Assembly (NCBI RefSeq): GCF_013410565.1
Contig: NZ_JACCFO010000001.1
Location: 3,410,001 to 3,474,000 of the forward strand
Length of the DNA stretch: 64,000 nt
Origin: Streptomonospora nanhaiensis
GTDB lineage: Bacteria > Actinomycetota > Actinomycetes > Streptosporangiales > Streptosporangiaceae
Direction: 5' to 3'
The translations under genes were made by a program, and so were the position numbers. Under the pieces are notes generated by a model, which made no database searches, had not been told where the DNA came from, and was given only the letters and a program-made list of their open reading frames with translations. Below are positions 1 through 11,222 of the stretch, piece by piece. Position 1 is the first letter of the stretch. Each line of letters starts with the position of its first letter.

Positions 1-2
1 GG

Positions 3-425
3 TTCCGCGAGGACATTCTGCGCCCCTACACCGCCGAATGGGACCGCCTCGCCGACCTCGCCATGGCCACCACCCGCTTCGCCCTCGACGCCTTCGGAAT
101 CCGCACCCCGGTCGTGCTGTCGAGCGAACTCGGCGAGTTCCCCGGCCAGAAGAGCGAACTCCTCGCCCAGATCGCCGCGAAGGTCGGCGCCACCACGATG
201 CTCTCCGGCGACGGCGCCCGCGACTACGTCGACCTGGAGGTCTTCCGCCGCCACGGCGTGGCGGTCGAGTGGCAGGGCTTCCGCCACCCCCGCTACCCCC
301 AGCACAACCGCGCCGGGGCCGACTTCCTCCCGCGCATGGCCGCCCTGGACCTGCTGGTCAACGTCGGTCCGGCGGCCGGCCTGCGGCTGCTGCGCGAGGC
401 CCGCGCCGGATCCGGGAGCGGCTAG
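3..425 (+). CDS. WbqC-like family protein, 5' end missing
   Basis: The reading frame is open from the first bases of the window, so the N-terminus lies upstream and only about 140 residues are seen. The tail reads SGDGARDYVD, then VEWQGFRHPRYPQ, then a hydrophobic LDLLVNVGP block. This order (a G-x-x-(A)-R-D-Y-(L/V)-D motif, a W-Q-x-F-x-H-P-x-Y-P-Q motif and a final (D/A)-L-L-F/V-N-x-G-P) is typical of the WbqC family. WbqC proteins are found in polysaccharide and glycoprotein biosynthesis clusters, but their biochemical role is poorly defined. It is followed on the same strand by a PIG-L type deacetylase and a sugar epimerase, which fits a surface-glycan operon. Family assignment is fairly safe; function is inferred from context. 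Confidence 0.75.
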   Translation, partial: FREDILRPYTAEWDRLADLAMATTRFALDAFGIRTPVVLSSELGEFPGQKSELLAQIAAKVGATTMLSGDGARDYVDLEVFRRHGVAVEWQGFRHPRYPQHNRAGADFLPRMAALDLLVNVGPAAGLRLLREARAGSGSG

Positions 426-648
426 CCCCCCGCGCCGCCGCGCCGCGCCCCGACGCCGCGCCGGCCGCGCCCGCGATCCCCCTCGCCCGGCCCTTCGGCG
501 CCCCGTCCGCGCACCCCGCACCCCGCCGCCCTCCGCGCCCGCACCCCGGACCCCCACCCCGTCCGCCCGCACCCCGCACCCCGCCGGCCGGCGCGACCGC
601 ACAGCGCCGTGCCCGTTCCGTTCCCCCAACGCGAAAAGGACGCCGTCT
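426..648. other. C-rich spacer with imperfect repeats
   Basis: This 220-base spacer between the WbqC-like and PIG-L genes has very few G residues on the plus strand from about 430 to 600. It is built from repeats of a GCACCCCGC word; one block of roughly 25 bases around CGTCCGC-GCACCCCGCACCCCGCCG occurs twice, near 504 and 557. No ORF with family similarity is visible. It ends in the AAAGGA ribosome binding site of the next gene. Confidence 0.5.
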
Positions 649-1359
649 ATGTTCGACTGGTCCCAGCAGCGCCTCCTGGTCATCGCCCCCCACCCCGACG
701 ACGAGACCCTCGGCTGCGGCGGTCTCATGCACAAGGCCAAGGCCGCCGGAGCCCAGGTCTACGTCCAGTTCCTCACCGTGGGCGACACCGCCGACGTCTC
801 CGACAAGGGGTTCTCCACCGCCAGCGAGCGCGTCGCCGAGGTCAAGGCGGTCGCCGACTACTTCCGGTGGGACGACTGGCACATCGCCTACCCCGGCGAC
901 GAGTTCCACCTGCGGCTGGACGCGCTGCCCCGGTTCGAACTCGCCAACACGATCGAGCACGCCAGTCCGCTCTCGATCGCCGCTGTCAAGCCCACCGTCG
1001 TGCTCGCCCCGCACCGCACCAGCTACAACCAGGACCACCAGGCGGCCGCCGAGGCGGTGCTGACCGCCCTGCGCCCCTCCGACGCGGGGCGCCGCCACCA
1101 CCCCGGCCTCGTCCTGGCCTACGAGGAGGCCGCCGACCAGTGGCGCGACCAGGCCGTCTGCGCCCCCAACGCGCTGGTGGAGCTGACCGGCGCCGACGTC
1201 GACGCCAAGCTCGCCGGCATGCGCCTCTACGGCAGCCAGGTCCACGATCACCCGCACACGCGGTCGGAGCTCACACTGCGGAGCCTGGCCGTCCTGCGCG
1301 GGATGCAGGGCGGGGTCGCCTTCGCCGAGGGATACCACGCGATGCGCTGGCTGACCTGA
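649..1359 (+). CDS. PIG-L family deacetylase
   Basis: This 236-residue protein belongs to the PIG-L/LmbE family of zinc-dependent N-deacetylases, which remove acetyl groups from GlcNAc-containing glycolipids, mycothiol precursors or glycan intermediates. The defining AHPDDE-type motif is at residues 14-19 (PHPDDE), with a conserved H122 and a DH pair at 129-130 that would complete the metal site. There is no signal peptide, so it should act in the cytoplasm. The ATG at 649 follows AAAAGGA at a good distance. It sits between a WbqC-like gene and a nucleotide-sugar epimerase, suggesting modification of a sugar in surface glycan assembly. MshB and Mca belong to the same superfamily, but neighbours do not suggest mycothiol synthesis. 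The exact substrate is unknown. Confidence 0.85.
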   Translation: MFDWSQQRLLVIAPHPDDETLGCGGLMHKAKAAGAQVYVQFLTVGDTADVSDKGFSTASERVAEVKAVADYFRWDDWHIAYPGDEFHLRLDALPRFELANTIEHASPLSIAAVKPTVVLAPHRTSYNQDHQAAAEAVLTALRPSDAGRRHHPGLVLAYEEAADQWRDQAVCAPNALVELTGADVDAKLAGMRLYGSQVHDHPHTRSELTLRSLAVLRGMQGGVAFAEGYHAMRWLT

Positions 1360-1428
1360 ACCCGTGTCGGGCCCGCCACCCGCCCAACCGCGAATTCCAT
1401 GGAGCACCCTTCAGGAGGGGAAGTCACG

Positions 1429-2418
1429 TTGAAGGCCGTTGTGACCGGCGGAGCCGGATTCATCGGGTCGCACCTGTGCGACCACCTGATCGCCCAGGGG
1501 CACGAGGTCATCGCCCTGGACGACCTGTCGACCGGGTCCGAGTCCAACCTCGATCAGCTCAGCGGTAACCCCAACTTCGAACTGGTGAAGGGCTCGATCC
1601 TCGACAAGGCGCTGGTGGGCGCCGTCGTGGGCGAGGCCGACACCGTCTTCCACCTCGCCGCGGCCGTCGGCGTCCACACCATTGTGGACAAGCCGCTGGA
1701 GTCGCTGCGGGTCAACCTGCACGGCACCGAGAACGTGGTCGAGGCGGCCGTGCGCCGCGGCGCGCGCTACCTGGTGGCCTCCACCAGCGAGGTCTACGGC
1801 AAGAACGACGCCGACGGCCTCACCGAGGACGCCGACCGGATCCTCGGCTCGCCGCTGAAGAGCCGGTGGTCCTACGCCGCCGCCAAGGGCCTGGACGAAC
1901 TGGTGGCCTACGTCCACGGCGGCGACTCCGGCCTGCCGTGCGTGATCACCCGGTTCTTCAACATCGTCGGCCCCCGCCAGACCGGCCGCTACGGCATGGT
2001 GGTGCCCCGGTTCGTGGAGCAGGCGCTGTGCGGCGAGCCGATCACCGTGCACGGCGACGGCACCCAGCGGCGCTGCTTCGGGTCGGTCTTCGACGTCGTC
2101 CCGGCGCTGCCGCTGCTGCTGGACACCCCGGCCGCCCACAACCGGGCGGTCAACCTCGGCGGCCTGGAGGAGGTCTCCGTCCTCGACCTCGCCGCGCGGG
2201 TGATCGAGCTGACGGGGTCCGCCAGCGAACTCCGGTTCGTCCCCTACGAGGAGGCCTACGGCGAGGGCTACGAGGACATGCGCCGCCGCATGCCCGACAC
2301 CTCGCTGGCGGCCGAGCTCGTCGGCTACACGCCCACCCGCCGCCTGGACGACATCATCCTGTCCATCGTCGAGCACCACCGCACGGGCCTGCCCACCCCC
2401 CGCGCGGCCGTCGCCTGA
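1429..2418 (+). CDS. NAD-dependent epimerase/dehydratase (extended SDR)
   Basis: This is an extended short-chain dehydrogenase of 329 residues that acts on nucleotide-activated sugars. The Rossmann TGGAGFIG motif is at residues 6-13, an acidic DDLSTGS follows the second strand, and the catalytic tyrosine and lysine are in YAAAK at 149-153. A start at the upstream ATG (1399) is possible in frame, but AGGAGGGG at 1413-1420 lies inside that extension. It is ideally placed for the TTG at 1429, which also begins exactly at the family's conserved N-terminus (KAVVTGGAG). It closes the operon of WbqC-like and PIG-L genes, consistent with supplying an NDP-sugar for glycan assembly. UDP-glucose 4-epimerase and NDP-sugar dehydratase activities cannot be told apart from sequence alone. 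Confidence 0.85.
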   Translation: MKAVVTGGAGFIGSHLCDHLIAQGHEVIALDDLSTGSESNLDQLSGNPNFELVKGSILDKALVGAVVGEADTVFHLAAAVGVHTIVDKPLESLRVNLHGTENVVEAAVRRGARYLVASTSEVYGKNDADGLTEDADRILGSPLKSRWSYAAAKGLDELVAYVHGGDSGLPCVITRFFNIVGPRQTGRYGMVVPRFVEQALCGEPITVHGDGTQRRCFGSVFDVVPALPLLLDTPAAHNRAVNLGGLEEVSVLDLAARVIELTGSASELRFVPYEEAYGEGYEDMRRRMPDTSLAAELVGYTPTRRLDDIILSIVEHHRTGLPTPRAAVA

Positions 2419-2471
2419 CCCTGACGCGCCGGGCCGGATTCCCGCTGTCCGGCCCCGCCCCGCGGACCGCC

Positions 2472-2505
2472 GCCGCTCTTCCACCTCTGCGCCCCGAAGA
2501 GCGGC
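2472..2505. terminator. Putative bidirectional terminator
   Basis: A 10-bp perfect inverted repeat (GCCGCTCTTC / GAAGAGCGGC) with a 14-base loop sits between the convergent epimerase and DUF202 genes. There is no T-run, which is common in high-GC actinobacteria. Confidence 0.5.
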
Positions 2506-2546
2506 ACCGGCGCCCCCGGCCGCCCGGGTCCGCCCGGTCCTGCCCC

Positions 2547-2912
2547 CTAGCCCAGCAGGGCCCCCGCCGCCACCACGAGCGCCAGCGCGGCGGTGGCGGC
2601 GCTCAGCAGCACCAGCGCCCACGGCCGCGCGACCGGTGCGGGCGGGTTGCCCGTGGCGTCGTCGTGCAGGCCGTGCGCCGTGGCCCGCCAGCGCCGCCGC
2701 AGGTGGGCGATCAGCACCCCCACCGCCGCGACCACCGCCAGGACCGCGGCCAGCCGGTACAGCGGGTCCACCCCGCCGCCGACGGCGGGGTCCTCGAACG
2801 GGTCGCGCAGGTACAGCAGCGCCACGGCGACGAACACGATGACGGTGCGCTGCCAGGCGAGCAGCGTGCGCTCGGGCTGCAGACCGGAGTCGCGCGGTCC
2901 GGGGTGGCTCAT
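2547..2912 (-). CDS. DUF202 family membrane protein
   Basis: This is a 121-residue membrane protein of the DUF202 family. The N-terminal half carries the diagnostic (E/N)RTLLAWQRT segment followed by three hydrophobic helices, the last ending in a Leu/Ala-rich tail. The ATG at 2912 overlaps the stop of the upstream DUF202 gene as ATGA, so the two are translationally coupled and probably form a hetero-oligomer. The longer open frame upstream of this start has no family similarity and is a shadow of the overlapping gene. DUF202 proteins (YidH-like) have no firmly established function. Confidence 0.8.
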   Translation of the reverse strand: MSHPGPRDSGLQPERTLLAWQRTVIVFVAVALLYLRDPFEDPAVGGGVDPLYRLAAVLAVVAAVGVLIAHLRRRWRATAHGLHDDATGNPPAPVARPWALVLLSAATAALALVVAAGALLG

Positions 2913-3325
2913 GACCAGTAGTTCCCGAACAGCACGACCGCGCAGACCAGCGCCACGCCCACGGCGGTGATCACCGGCAGCGCGCTCATCGGCAGCGGCT
3001 GGTCGCGCCGCATGGCCTTCTGCACGCGGATCCAGCGCAGCGGGGCGTAGACGGTGATGACCACCGCCAGCCCGGTGAGGGAGAACCCCACCGCCAGCTT
3101 CGCCCCCGTGTGCCAGTCCAGCGGCACCAGGTGGAGGACCGCGACGGCGCCCGCGATCAGCGCGAGCGCGGTGCGGATCCAGGCGAGGAACGTGCGCTCG
3201 TTGGCCAGGGTGAAACGGTAGTCGGGCTCTGACCCCGGCGGGCCGCCGGGGTCGGGGCCGCGGTCGGCGTGGCGCGTGTGGTCCGCGATGTCGCGTGCTC
3301 CTTCGGTGGTGGGCCGGCCGGCCAT
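2909..3325 (-). CDS. DUF202 family membrane protein (YidH-like)
   Basis: This 138-residue protein has a polar N-terminus of about 45 residues, then the DUF202 signature NERTFLAWIRTALAL followed by three predicted transmembrane segments. It is the first gene of a two-gene operon with another DUF202 protein, sharing a 4-base ATGA overlap. The pairing of two short DUF202 proteins is common in actinobacteria. Its function is not known; the Trp/Arg-rich start of the first helix is the only strongly conserved feature. The divergent neighbour is a thioredoxin, with about 235 bases of shared upstream region. Confidence 0.8.
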   Translation of the reverse strand: MAGRPTTEGARDIADHTRHADRGPDPGGPPGSEPDYRFTLANERTFLAWIRTALALIAGAVAVLHLVPLDWHTGAKLAVGFSLTGLAVVITVYAPLRWIRVQKAMRRDQPLPMSALPVITAVGVALVCAVVLFGNYWS

Positions 3326-3561
3326 CCCGTCCTCCCCCGCTGGTAAGCCGTCCTGTCCTTTCCGACACTAGTGAGGCGCGGGAATCAATCCCAAACAGGT
3401 GCAACCAGCGGATTTGCCGGGAAACCGGTCAGGGCGGGTCCGCGCGGCTGGTAGACAGGCCCGACGAGCGGTGTCCGCTGCCCGCGCGATGCTTGCGGAA
3501 CAATTTCGCGGGCACGACCGCTCTAGGAGGAAAAAGCAGCCGACCCGTCACAGGAGACTTC

Positions 3562-3948
<387 letters not shown>

Positions 3949-3968
3949 CCCGGTCCCACTGACACCGC

Positions 3969-3996
3969 GGGGGCGCGCCGCAGGCGGCGCGCCCCC
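3969..3996. terminator. Rho-independent-like hairpin after trxA
   Basis: A perfect 12-bp stem GGGGGCGCGCCG / CGGCGCGCCCCC with a 4-base loop (CAGG) lies 20 bases after the thioredoxin stop. It also faces the convergent spermidine-synthase-like gene, so it can end both transcripts. Confidence 0.7.
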
Positions 3997-4036
3997 CGTG
4001 CGCGGGTGCGCCCGGCGCGGGCCGCGCGGGCGGCCG

Positions 4037-4726
4037 TCAGGCGGGCTCCGCCCGCACCAGGTACACCACGTCGGGCTCGCCCCGGCGGGCCGGGACCTCG
4101 ATCGCGTCGACCGCCCCGAACCGGTCGCGCAGCAGTGCGGCGAACGCGGGCGCCCGCATGGCGCTCCAGAACGCCAGGGCGCCGCCGGGGCGCAGCAGCG
4201 CGCGCAGCCGCTCCAGCGCCTCGGGGCGGTACAGCCGCGCGTTGTCCTCGGTGACCGTCCAGTCGGGGCCGTTGTCGATGTCCAGGCAGACGGCGTCGAA
4301 GCGCGGCCCGCCCGGCTGGGCCGCGCGGGCCGTCCAGGCCACCAGGTCGGCGCACACCACCTCGCAGCGGGGGTCGTCCAGCGGGCGGCCGGAGGCCGCG
4401 CCCAGCGGCCCGCGGTGCCACTCCACGATCGCGGGTTCGAGTTCGACCACCCGCACGTGCGCAACGCGGGGGTCGTCCAGCGCCTCGCGCGCGGAGAAAC
4501 CCACGCCCAGGCCGCCGATGAGCACGGAGGCCCCGGCGCGGCCGGCGGGGAGTCCCGCCAGGCAGGCGCGGACCATCTCGCGCTCGGAGGCGCCGTCGCG
4601 GGTGTCCATGAGGAACACCCCGTTGTCGATGATCTCCAGGTGGCCGCCCACGCGCCGCAGGACGAGGTCGCCCCCGGTCTCGCCGGTCACCCGCCCGACC
4701 ACCTCGGCGACCGCCTCCTGCGCCAC
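4037..4726 (-). CDS. Spermidine synthase-like methyltransferase-fold protein
   Basis: This 229-residue protein has the Rossmann-like fold of spermidine synthases and class I methyltransferases. The nucleotide-binding loop is IGGLGVG at residues 70-76, an acidic VELEP follows the next strand (E96), and an LDIDNGPD stretch near 149 matches the D-x-x-D/N region of aminopropyltransferases. Stand-alone proteins of this type are widespread in actinobacteria and usually annotated as spermidine synthase-like. The GTG at 4726 has a GGGGGC box just upstream. The larger open frame running through the neighbouring immunity gene is an artefact of high GC. Whether it makes polyamines or uses SAM as methyl donor cannot be decided. 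Confidence 0.7.
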   Translation of the reverse strand: MAQEAVAEVVGRVTGETGGDLVLRRVGGHLEIIDNGVFLMDTRDGASEREMVRACLAGLPAGRAGASVLIGGLGVGFSAREALDDPRVAHVRVVELEPAIVEWHRGPLGAASGRPLDDPRCEVVCADLVAWTARAAQPGGPRFDAVCLDIDNGPDWTVTEDNARLYRPEALERLRALLRPGGALAFWSAMRAPAFAALLRDRFGAVDAIEVPARRGEPDVVYLVRAEPA

Positions 4727-4812
4727 CGCTGCCCCCTTGTGTCCGATCCCGATGTCGCGGTTGCCGCGGAGACTACCGCGTGGGAAGGGCGGCCCGGCCC
4801 CGGCGCGGCGGG

Positions 4813-5439
4813 CTACCGCCCCATCCCGCGTCCGCCGCCGGCCGGACGCCGCTGGTCGGGACGCGCGGATTCCAGGGTCCCCCCGCCGGTCCGAGGCCCT
4901 TGTCCGGAGTCGAGGGCGTCCAGCGCGGCCGGGTCCATCGGCGCGAACGGCTCCTCGCGCAGGTACTTCCCCATGCGGCCCACCTTGAGGTTGACCGACC
5001 CCACCTCGACGTAGCCGCCCGGGCGCGGGGTGAAGAAGTCCCCGCGCTCGAACATCAGGATCAGGGGCGCGTAGGGATCCGGCAGGCGGGGAAGCGCGAT
5101 CCCGGCCGCCTGCACCGCCCGGAAGTGCAGTGCCCGCCGGCACGTCTCCTTCATGGTGTCGTGGAGCCCCTGGTCGGCGAAGCCCTGCTCGGCGAGGGCG
5201 ATGTCCTCGGCCGGGGCGCGGACGTCCGGGGCGAGAGCCTGGGGAAGGTCGGCGAACGGCCACAGGACGAGTTCGGGTTCCGCGATCTCGGGCCGCAGCC
5301 GGCCGACCTCCCGCGCCCACAGCGCGGCGCGGCGCAGGTACTCCCGCATGAGCAGGGTCTGCGCCCTTTCGCGCTCCGGCCGCGTGTCCCATGTGAGCTG
5401 CGCCAGGCGTTCCGCCAGTTGACGCGGTGTCTCGGTCAC
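4813..5439 (-). CDS. Putative immunity protein of toxin locus 1
   Basis: This 208-residue protein has no family I recognise by name. It is clearly homologous to the protein at 30550-31026: both share (M/V)EYLRRAALW, an acidic block, A-L-H-F-R, LPxLPDP(Y/F)xPL, then G(Y/F)(V/I)EVG and a P-F-x-P-(M/I) end. Each homologue overlaps the 3' end of a large toxin-like gene, here as a 4-base GTGA overlap with the toxin stop. That coupling is the normal layout for toxin and cognate immunity protein, so I infer it neutralises the C-terminal domain of the toxin at 5436-7826. Compared with its paralogue it has an extra 45-residue Gly/Arg/Pro-rich tail. No signal peptide or membrane segment is seen, suggesting a cytoplasmic target. 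Confidence 0.65.
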   Translation of the reverse strand: MTETPRQLAERLAQLTWDTRPERERAQTLLMREYLRRAALWAREVGRLRPEIAEPELVLWPFADLPQALAPDVRAPAEDIALAEQGFADQGLHDTMKETCRRALHFRAVQAAGIALPRLPDPYAPLILMFERGDFFTPRPGGYVEVGSVNLKVGRMGKYLREEPFAPMDPAALDALDSGQGPRTGGGTLESARPDQRRPAGGGRGMGR

Positions 5440-7826
5440 CGTCCGATCTCCCCCAGGATGTACTGCACCATGTCTTCCAGGTTGGACAAATCGTCCGCGA
5501 TGAAGAAGTCCGGCCGCTGCACGCCGACCCGGTCGAACAGCCGGTAGGGGTCGGCACCGCGGTCGGCCGGAGCCAGGTCGTGCGCGCCCCGGTGCTCCGG
5601 GCTCGGGTTCTGGCTCAGGTCCATGCGGTAGTACTCGGGGTCGGCCGGACGGTAGGGCAGGCCCTCCTCCATCAGCCGGAGCTCGACCCCCTCGTGCTTG
5701 AGCAGCCGCAGGAACTCCGTGAGGGACGTGCTGTCCAGACTACCGTTCGTGGCGTCCGTCCACAGGCGCCCGATGCTGATCATGGGCGTGAACAGCCCTC
5801 TCTTCCACACGTTCGGGCCGAGCGTGCCGTCGTGCTCGGTGTAGAAGAGGTGGTTCTTGATGCGGTCGAGCCAGGCCTGGTCCACCCCGGTGTTCTGGGC
5901 GATCTGCTCGGTGTCGTCGGTCCTCGCCCGGATCTCCGCGTACTGCCGCTCGGCGAGCTCGCTTTCGGGGGCGTCCAGGAACGTGTTGCCCTCGTCGTCG
6001 TGCCAGCGGAGGAGTTCGTCGATGTGGCCCCGGTTGACCCGGGGATTGAACTTGGAGCTGGTCTCGTCGATGTACCCGGGACCGGGCTGCTGCCTCGACT
6101 CCTCGTGGGCGATCCGGATGACCTCGTCGCGCGGGAGGTCGCCCGCGGGCGGAACGTCGGCGTAGGGATCCCCCGGAACACCGTCCGTCCCGTCGATGCC
6201 GCCCAGGCGGGGGCGGGGGGACGGGGCGGGGTCGGCCGGGTCGGGGGCGTCCTGGTCGCCCGGTGCGTCGGAGTCGTCGTCGCCGCGCGGGGTGTCGGGG
6301 TCGTCGGGGTCCGGCGCGTCGTTGTCGACCGGGTCCGTGTCGAAGGTGTCGGCGGCGGGGGTGTCCCGGCCCGGGGTGTCCGGGTCGGGGACGTCCGTGT
6401 CCACCGGGTCGGGGTCGGGGGTGTCGTCGCCGAGGTCGCCCAGCGGCGCGGGCCGGTCGCCGGACGGGGTGTGGCGGTCGGGCGTGGTGTCGGGGCCGCC
6501 GGTGGTGTCGGCCGGTGCGTCGAAGTCGGCGGTCAGCCGCGTGGGGGTGTCGACGTCGACCGCCGGGGTGGTGTCGGGTGCGTCGTAGGTCCTGTTCAGC
6601 GCCGTGGGCTGGACGCCGCCCTGCGGCGAGCTGCCGCCGCCTCCGGGGACGTCGTTGCCCGCCGGGTCCACGGGGGTGGGGTTGTCGGCGAAGTCGGCGG
6701 CGTCGTCCAGCGCGTTGTCGAGCCCGTCCAGGCGGCTCGGGTCGATCTCCAGGCCGTCCAGGGCCTCCTGCAGGCCGCTGGTGGAGGGCCGGTCGCCGAT
6801 CCCGTCCAGGCCCGGCATGGTGTCGGCGTTGATGCGCGAGGGGGTGTCGGGGCTGTCGGTGTCGGGGGCGTCGGGGTTGTCGCCCCTGCCGCCGACGGCG
6901 CGGGACCCGCGCGCCAGCGCCTTGAAGACCCCCGCACCGCCCAGGAACATGCTCCCGACGTTCAACGCGCCCTGCGTGATCACATAGCCCGGACGATCGC
7001 CCCACTCCCGCCACGGCACGACCGCGTGCGCGAACTCCGTCCACCCGCTGGAGAAGTTGCCCCACCACTCACCGAAGGAGCCCACCCCCCAGCCGTCCTC
7101 CCCATAGACCCCCACCAGGCTCCCCAGACCCGCCAGCGTGTCACCCCAGTTGCCCGCGAGATTGCTCCCCCACTCACTCCACGAACCGACACCCCACCCG
7201 TTCTCGCCGTAGAGGCCGACCATCGCCCCCAGATCCTCGGCGATCCCCACACCGAAATCCGCCACCCCGTTCCACACGTCCTCATACCAGGGCGCGTCAT
7301 GCTCCTGCGGCGTGGCCCAGGGGGTCTCGACGTTCTCGGGGGCCTCGGTGTAGCCGTACGCCCGCTGGTTGGGGCCGACCGCCCCCTCCTCGCCGGGAGC
7401 GGTGGCCACGAACGTGGTGCCGCCGAAGTGCCGGGTGATCGCGTTGGCGCACTCCCGCTCGGCCTCCTGGTAATCGTGCAGGGCGGCCAGGATGTTGTTG
7501 TTGAGGGTGTCGAGGTCGTTGATGTTGTCCTCGTCCTCGCGCCAGTCCTCGTCACCCTGGATGCGGGTCTGGAACTCCTGGGCGTCGGCCTTCAGCGTCT
7601 CCAGGCGGCCCTTGATCTCCTCGGCGCGGTCGGCGAAGGTCAGCAGGGCGTCGCCCACCACCGTGACGGCGTTCTTGAACTCCCCGCCCTTGGTCGGCAC
7701 CTCGTTCAGCGCGTTGAGCAGGATGTCCTGCTCGGGCGCCACGTAGATTCCCTCAAGGCCGTTCCACGCGGACCTGATGTCGTCGCCGGCGCCCTGAATG
7801 GAGGTTCCGTCGCCTTTCAGGGGCAT
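5436..7826 (-). CDS. WXG-motif polymorphic toxin, locus 1 (probable 5' frameshift)
   Basis: This large modular protein (796 residues from ATG 7826) is built like an ESX-exported polymorphic toxin. The N-terminal 150 residues are helical and include W21-N-G23, then GGTTFVA and YGYTEAP motifs. Residues about 200-270 contain two copies of a YGE(N/D)GWGVGS(W/F) unit. An Asp/Thr/Pro-rich linker spans roughly 300-560, and a C-terminal domain carries RIKNHLF (655-661), a HEGVE motif (711-715), GAH and ADDLSNL. The domain order matches the paralogue at 31019-33388. Upstream of the ATG the paralogue's N-terminus continues in another frame (PIPQVHPENLRRAGDA), reachable from TTG 7902 if one G is removed from the GGGG run at 7820-7823. 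I therefore suspect a frameshift or sequence error rather than a true start at 7826. The toxic activity is unknown. Confidence 0.7.
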   Translation of the reverse strand: MPLKGDGTSIQGAGDDIRSAWNGLEGIYVAPEQDILLNALNEVPTKGGEFKNAVTVVGDALLTFADRAEEIKGRLETLKADAQEFQTRIQGDEDWREDEDNINDLDTLNNNILAALHDYQEAERECANAITRHFGGTTFVATAPGEEGAVGPNQRAYGYTEAPENVETPWATPQEHDAPWYEDVWNGVADFGVGIAEDLGAMVGLYGENGWGVGSWSEWGSNLAGNWGDTLAGLGSLVGVYGEDGWGVGSFGEWWGNFSSGWTEFAHAVVPWREWGDRPGYVITQGALNVGSMFLGGAGVFKALARGSRAVGGRGDNPDAPDTDSPDTPSRINADTMPGLDGIGDRPSTSGLQEALDGLEIDPSRLDGLDNALDDAADFADNPTPVDPAGNDVPGGGGSSPQGGVQPTALNRTYDAPDTTPAVDVDTPTRLTADFDAPADTTGGPDTTPDRHTPSGDRPAPLGDLGDDTPDPDPVDTDVPDPDTPGRDTPAADTFDTDPVDNDAPDPDDPDTPRGDDDSDAPGDQDAPDPADPAPSPRPRLGGIDGTDGVPGDPYADVPPAGDLPRDEVIRIAHEESRQQPGPGYIDETSSKFNPRVNRGHIDELLRWHDDEGNTFLDAPESELAERQYAEIRARTDDTEQIAQNTGVDQAWLDRIKNHLFYTEHDGTLGPNVWKRGLFTPMISIGRLWTDATNGSLDSTSLTEFLRLLKHEGVELRLMEEGLPYRPADPEYYRMDLSQNPSPEHRGAHDLAPADRGADPYRLFDRVGVQRPDFFIADDLSNLEDMVQYILGEIGR

Positions 7827-7902
7827 CGCCCGCCCGCCGCAGGTTCTCGGGGTGCACCTGCGGAATCGGCACGTCCTCCGGCCGGATCACGTCGTCGCTC
7901 AA

Positions 7903-10625
<2,723 letters not shown>

Positions 10626-10650
10626 CACCCGCCCGGCCGCCGGCACCGGC

Positions 10651-10683
10651 GGCCCGGGCGGTGCCTCGCGCACCGCCCGGGCC
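10651..10683. terminator. Strong bidirectional terminator after geoA
   Basis: A perfect 14-bp stem GGCCCGGGCGGTGC / GCACCGCCCGGGCC with a 5-base loop lies 26 bases after the geosmin synthase stop and also faces the convergent ESX-associated gene. Confidence 0.75.
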
Positions 10684-10743
10684 GTCCGCGGTGTTCGCGG
10701 TGTTCGCGGCAGCGGACCGCCCGCCGCCGCACCGCGCGGGCGC

Positions 10744-11088
10744 CTACAGGTCGAGCGAGTCGATGTTGTCGGCGTTGCTCTGGGCGTCGGCCGCCATCTG
10801 CAGGTTGCCCTCAAGGTAGTAGCCGGTGGCCTTCACGCAGCCGTTGATGGCGGCGGCGGTCTTGAGCACCATGCTCTGCAGGGTCTGGCCGTACTCGGTG
10901 ACGAACTCCTCCAGCGCCGTGCCGATGGGCCCGCTGGCCGCGGCGGTACCGGCGTCCTCGACGTGGCCGCCGAAGGTCTCGATCTTGGCCACGAGGCCGC
11001 CCTCGCCGTCGTCGCCGCCGACATGCCCGCCGACGGTCTGCACGACCTCGTTGACCTGGGGGGCCTCGATGTCCCACGTTGCGCCCAT
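10744..11088 (-). CDS. Small ESX-associated protein (DUF6507-like)
   Basis: This 114-residue protein begins MGATWDIEAPQVNEVV and continues as a mostly helical chain ending NADNIDSLDL. The W-D-I-x-(A/P) start and the length resemble small proteins encoded beside actinobacterial ESX genes (DUF6507-like), but I cannot confirm the family from memory. There is no signal peptide or membrane segment. The start at 11088 is the ATG preceding the conserved-looking segment, with an AAGGGA box upstream; a longer in-frame start adds only low-complexity sequence. It is oriented away from the WXG100 genes and is probably co-transcribed with the hypothetical gene at 11223-11684. A role as a WXG100-like secreted substrate or partner is inferred. 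Confidence 0.55.
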   Translation of the reverse strand: MGATWDIEAPQVNEVVQTVGGHVGGDDGEGGLVAKIETFGGHVEDAGTAAASGPIGTALEEFVTEYGQTLQSMVLKTAAAINGCVKATGYYLEGNLQMAADAQSNADNIDSLDL

Positions 11089-11222
11089 AGCCGTTCGGGT
11101 TCCCTTCTGCCCTGCTCCCTGGTCCACCCGCTGCGGGCGGGGCACGGGGTGCGGGATACGTGATCGATCGGTCGGAGGTGGTCAGAGGTGCGGGCGGGGC
11201 CGGTGGCCGGCCCCTCACCGGA

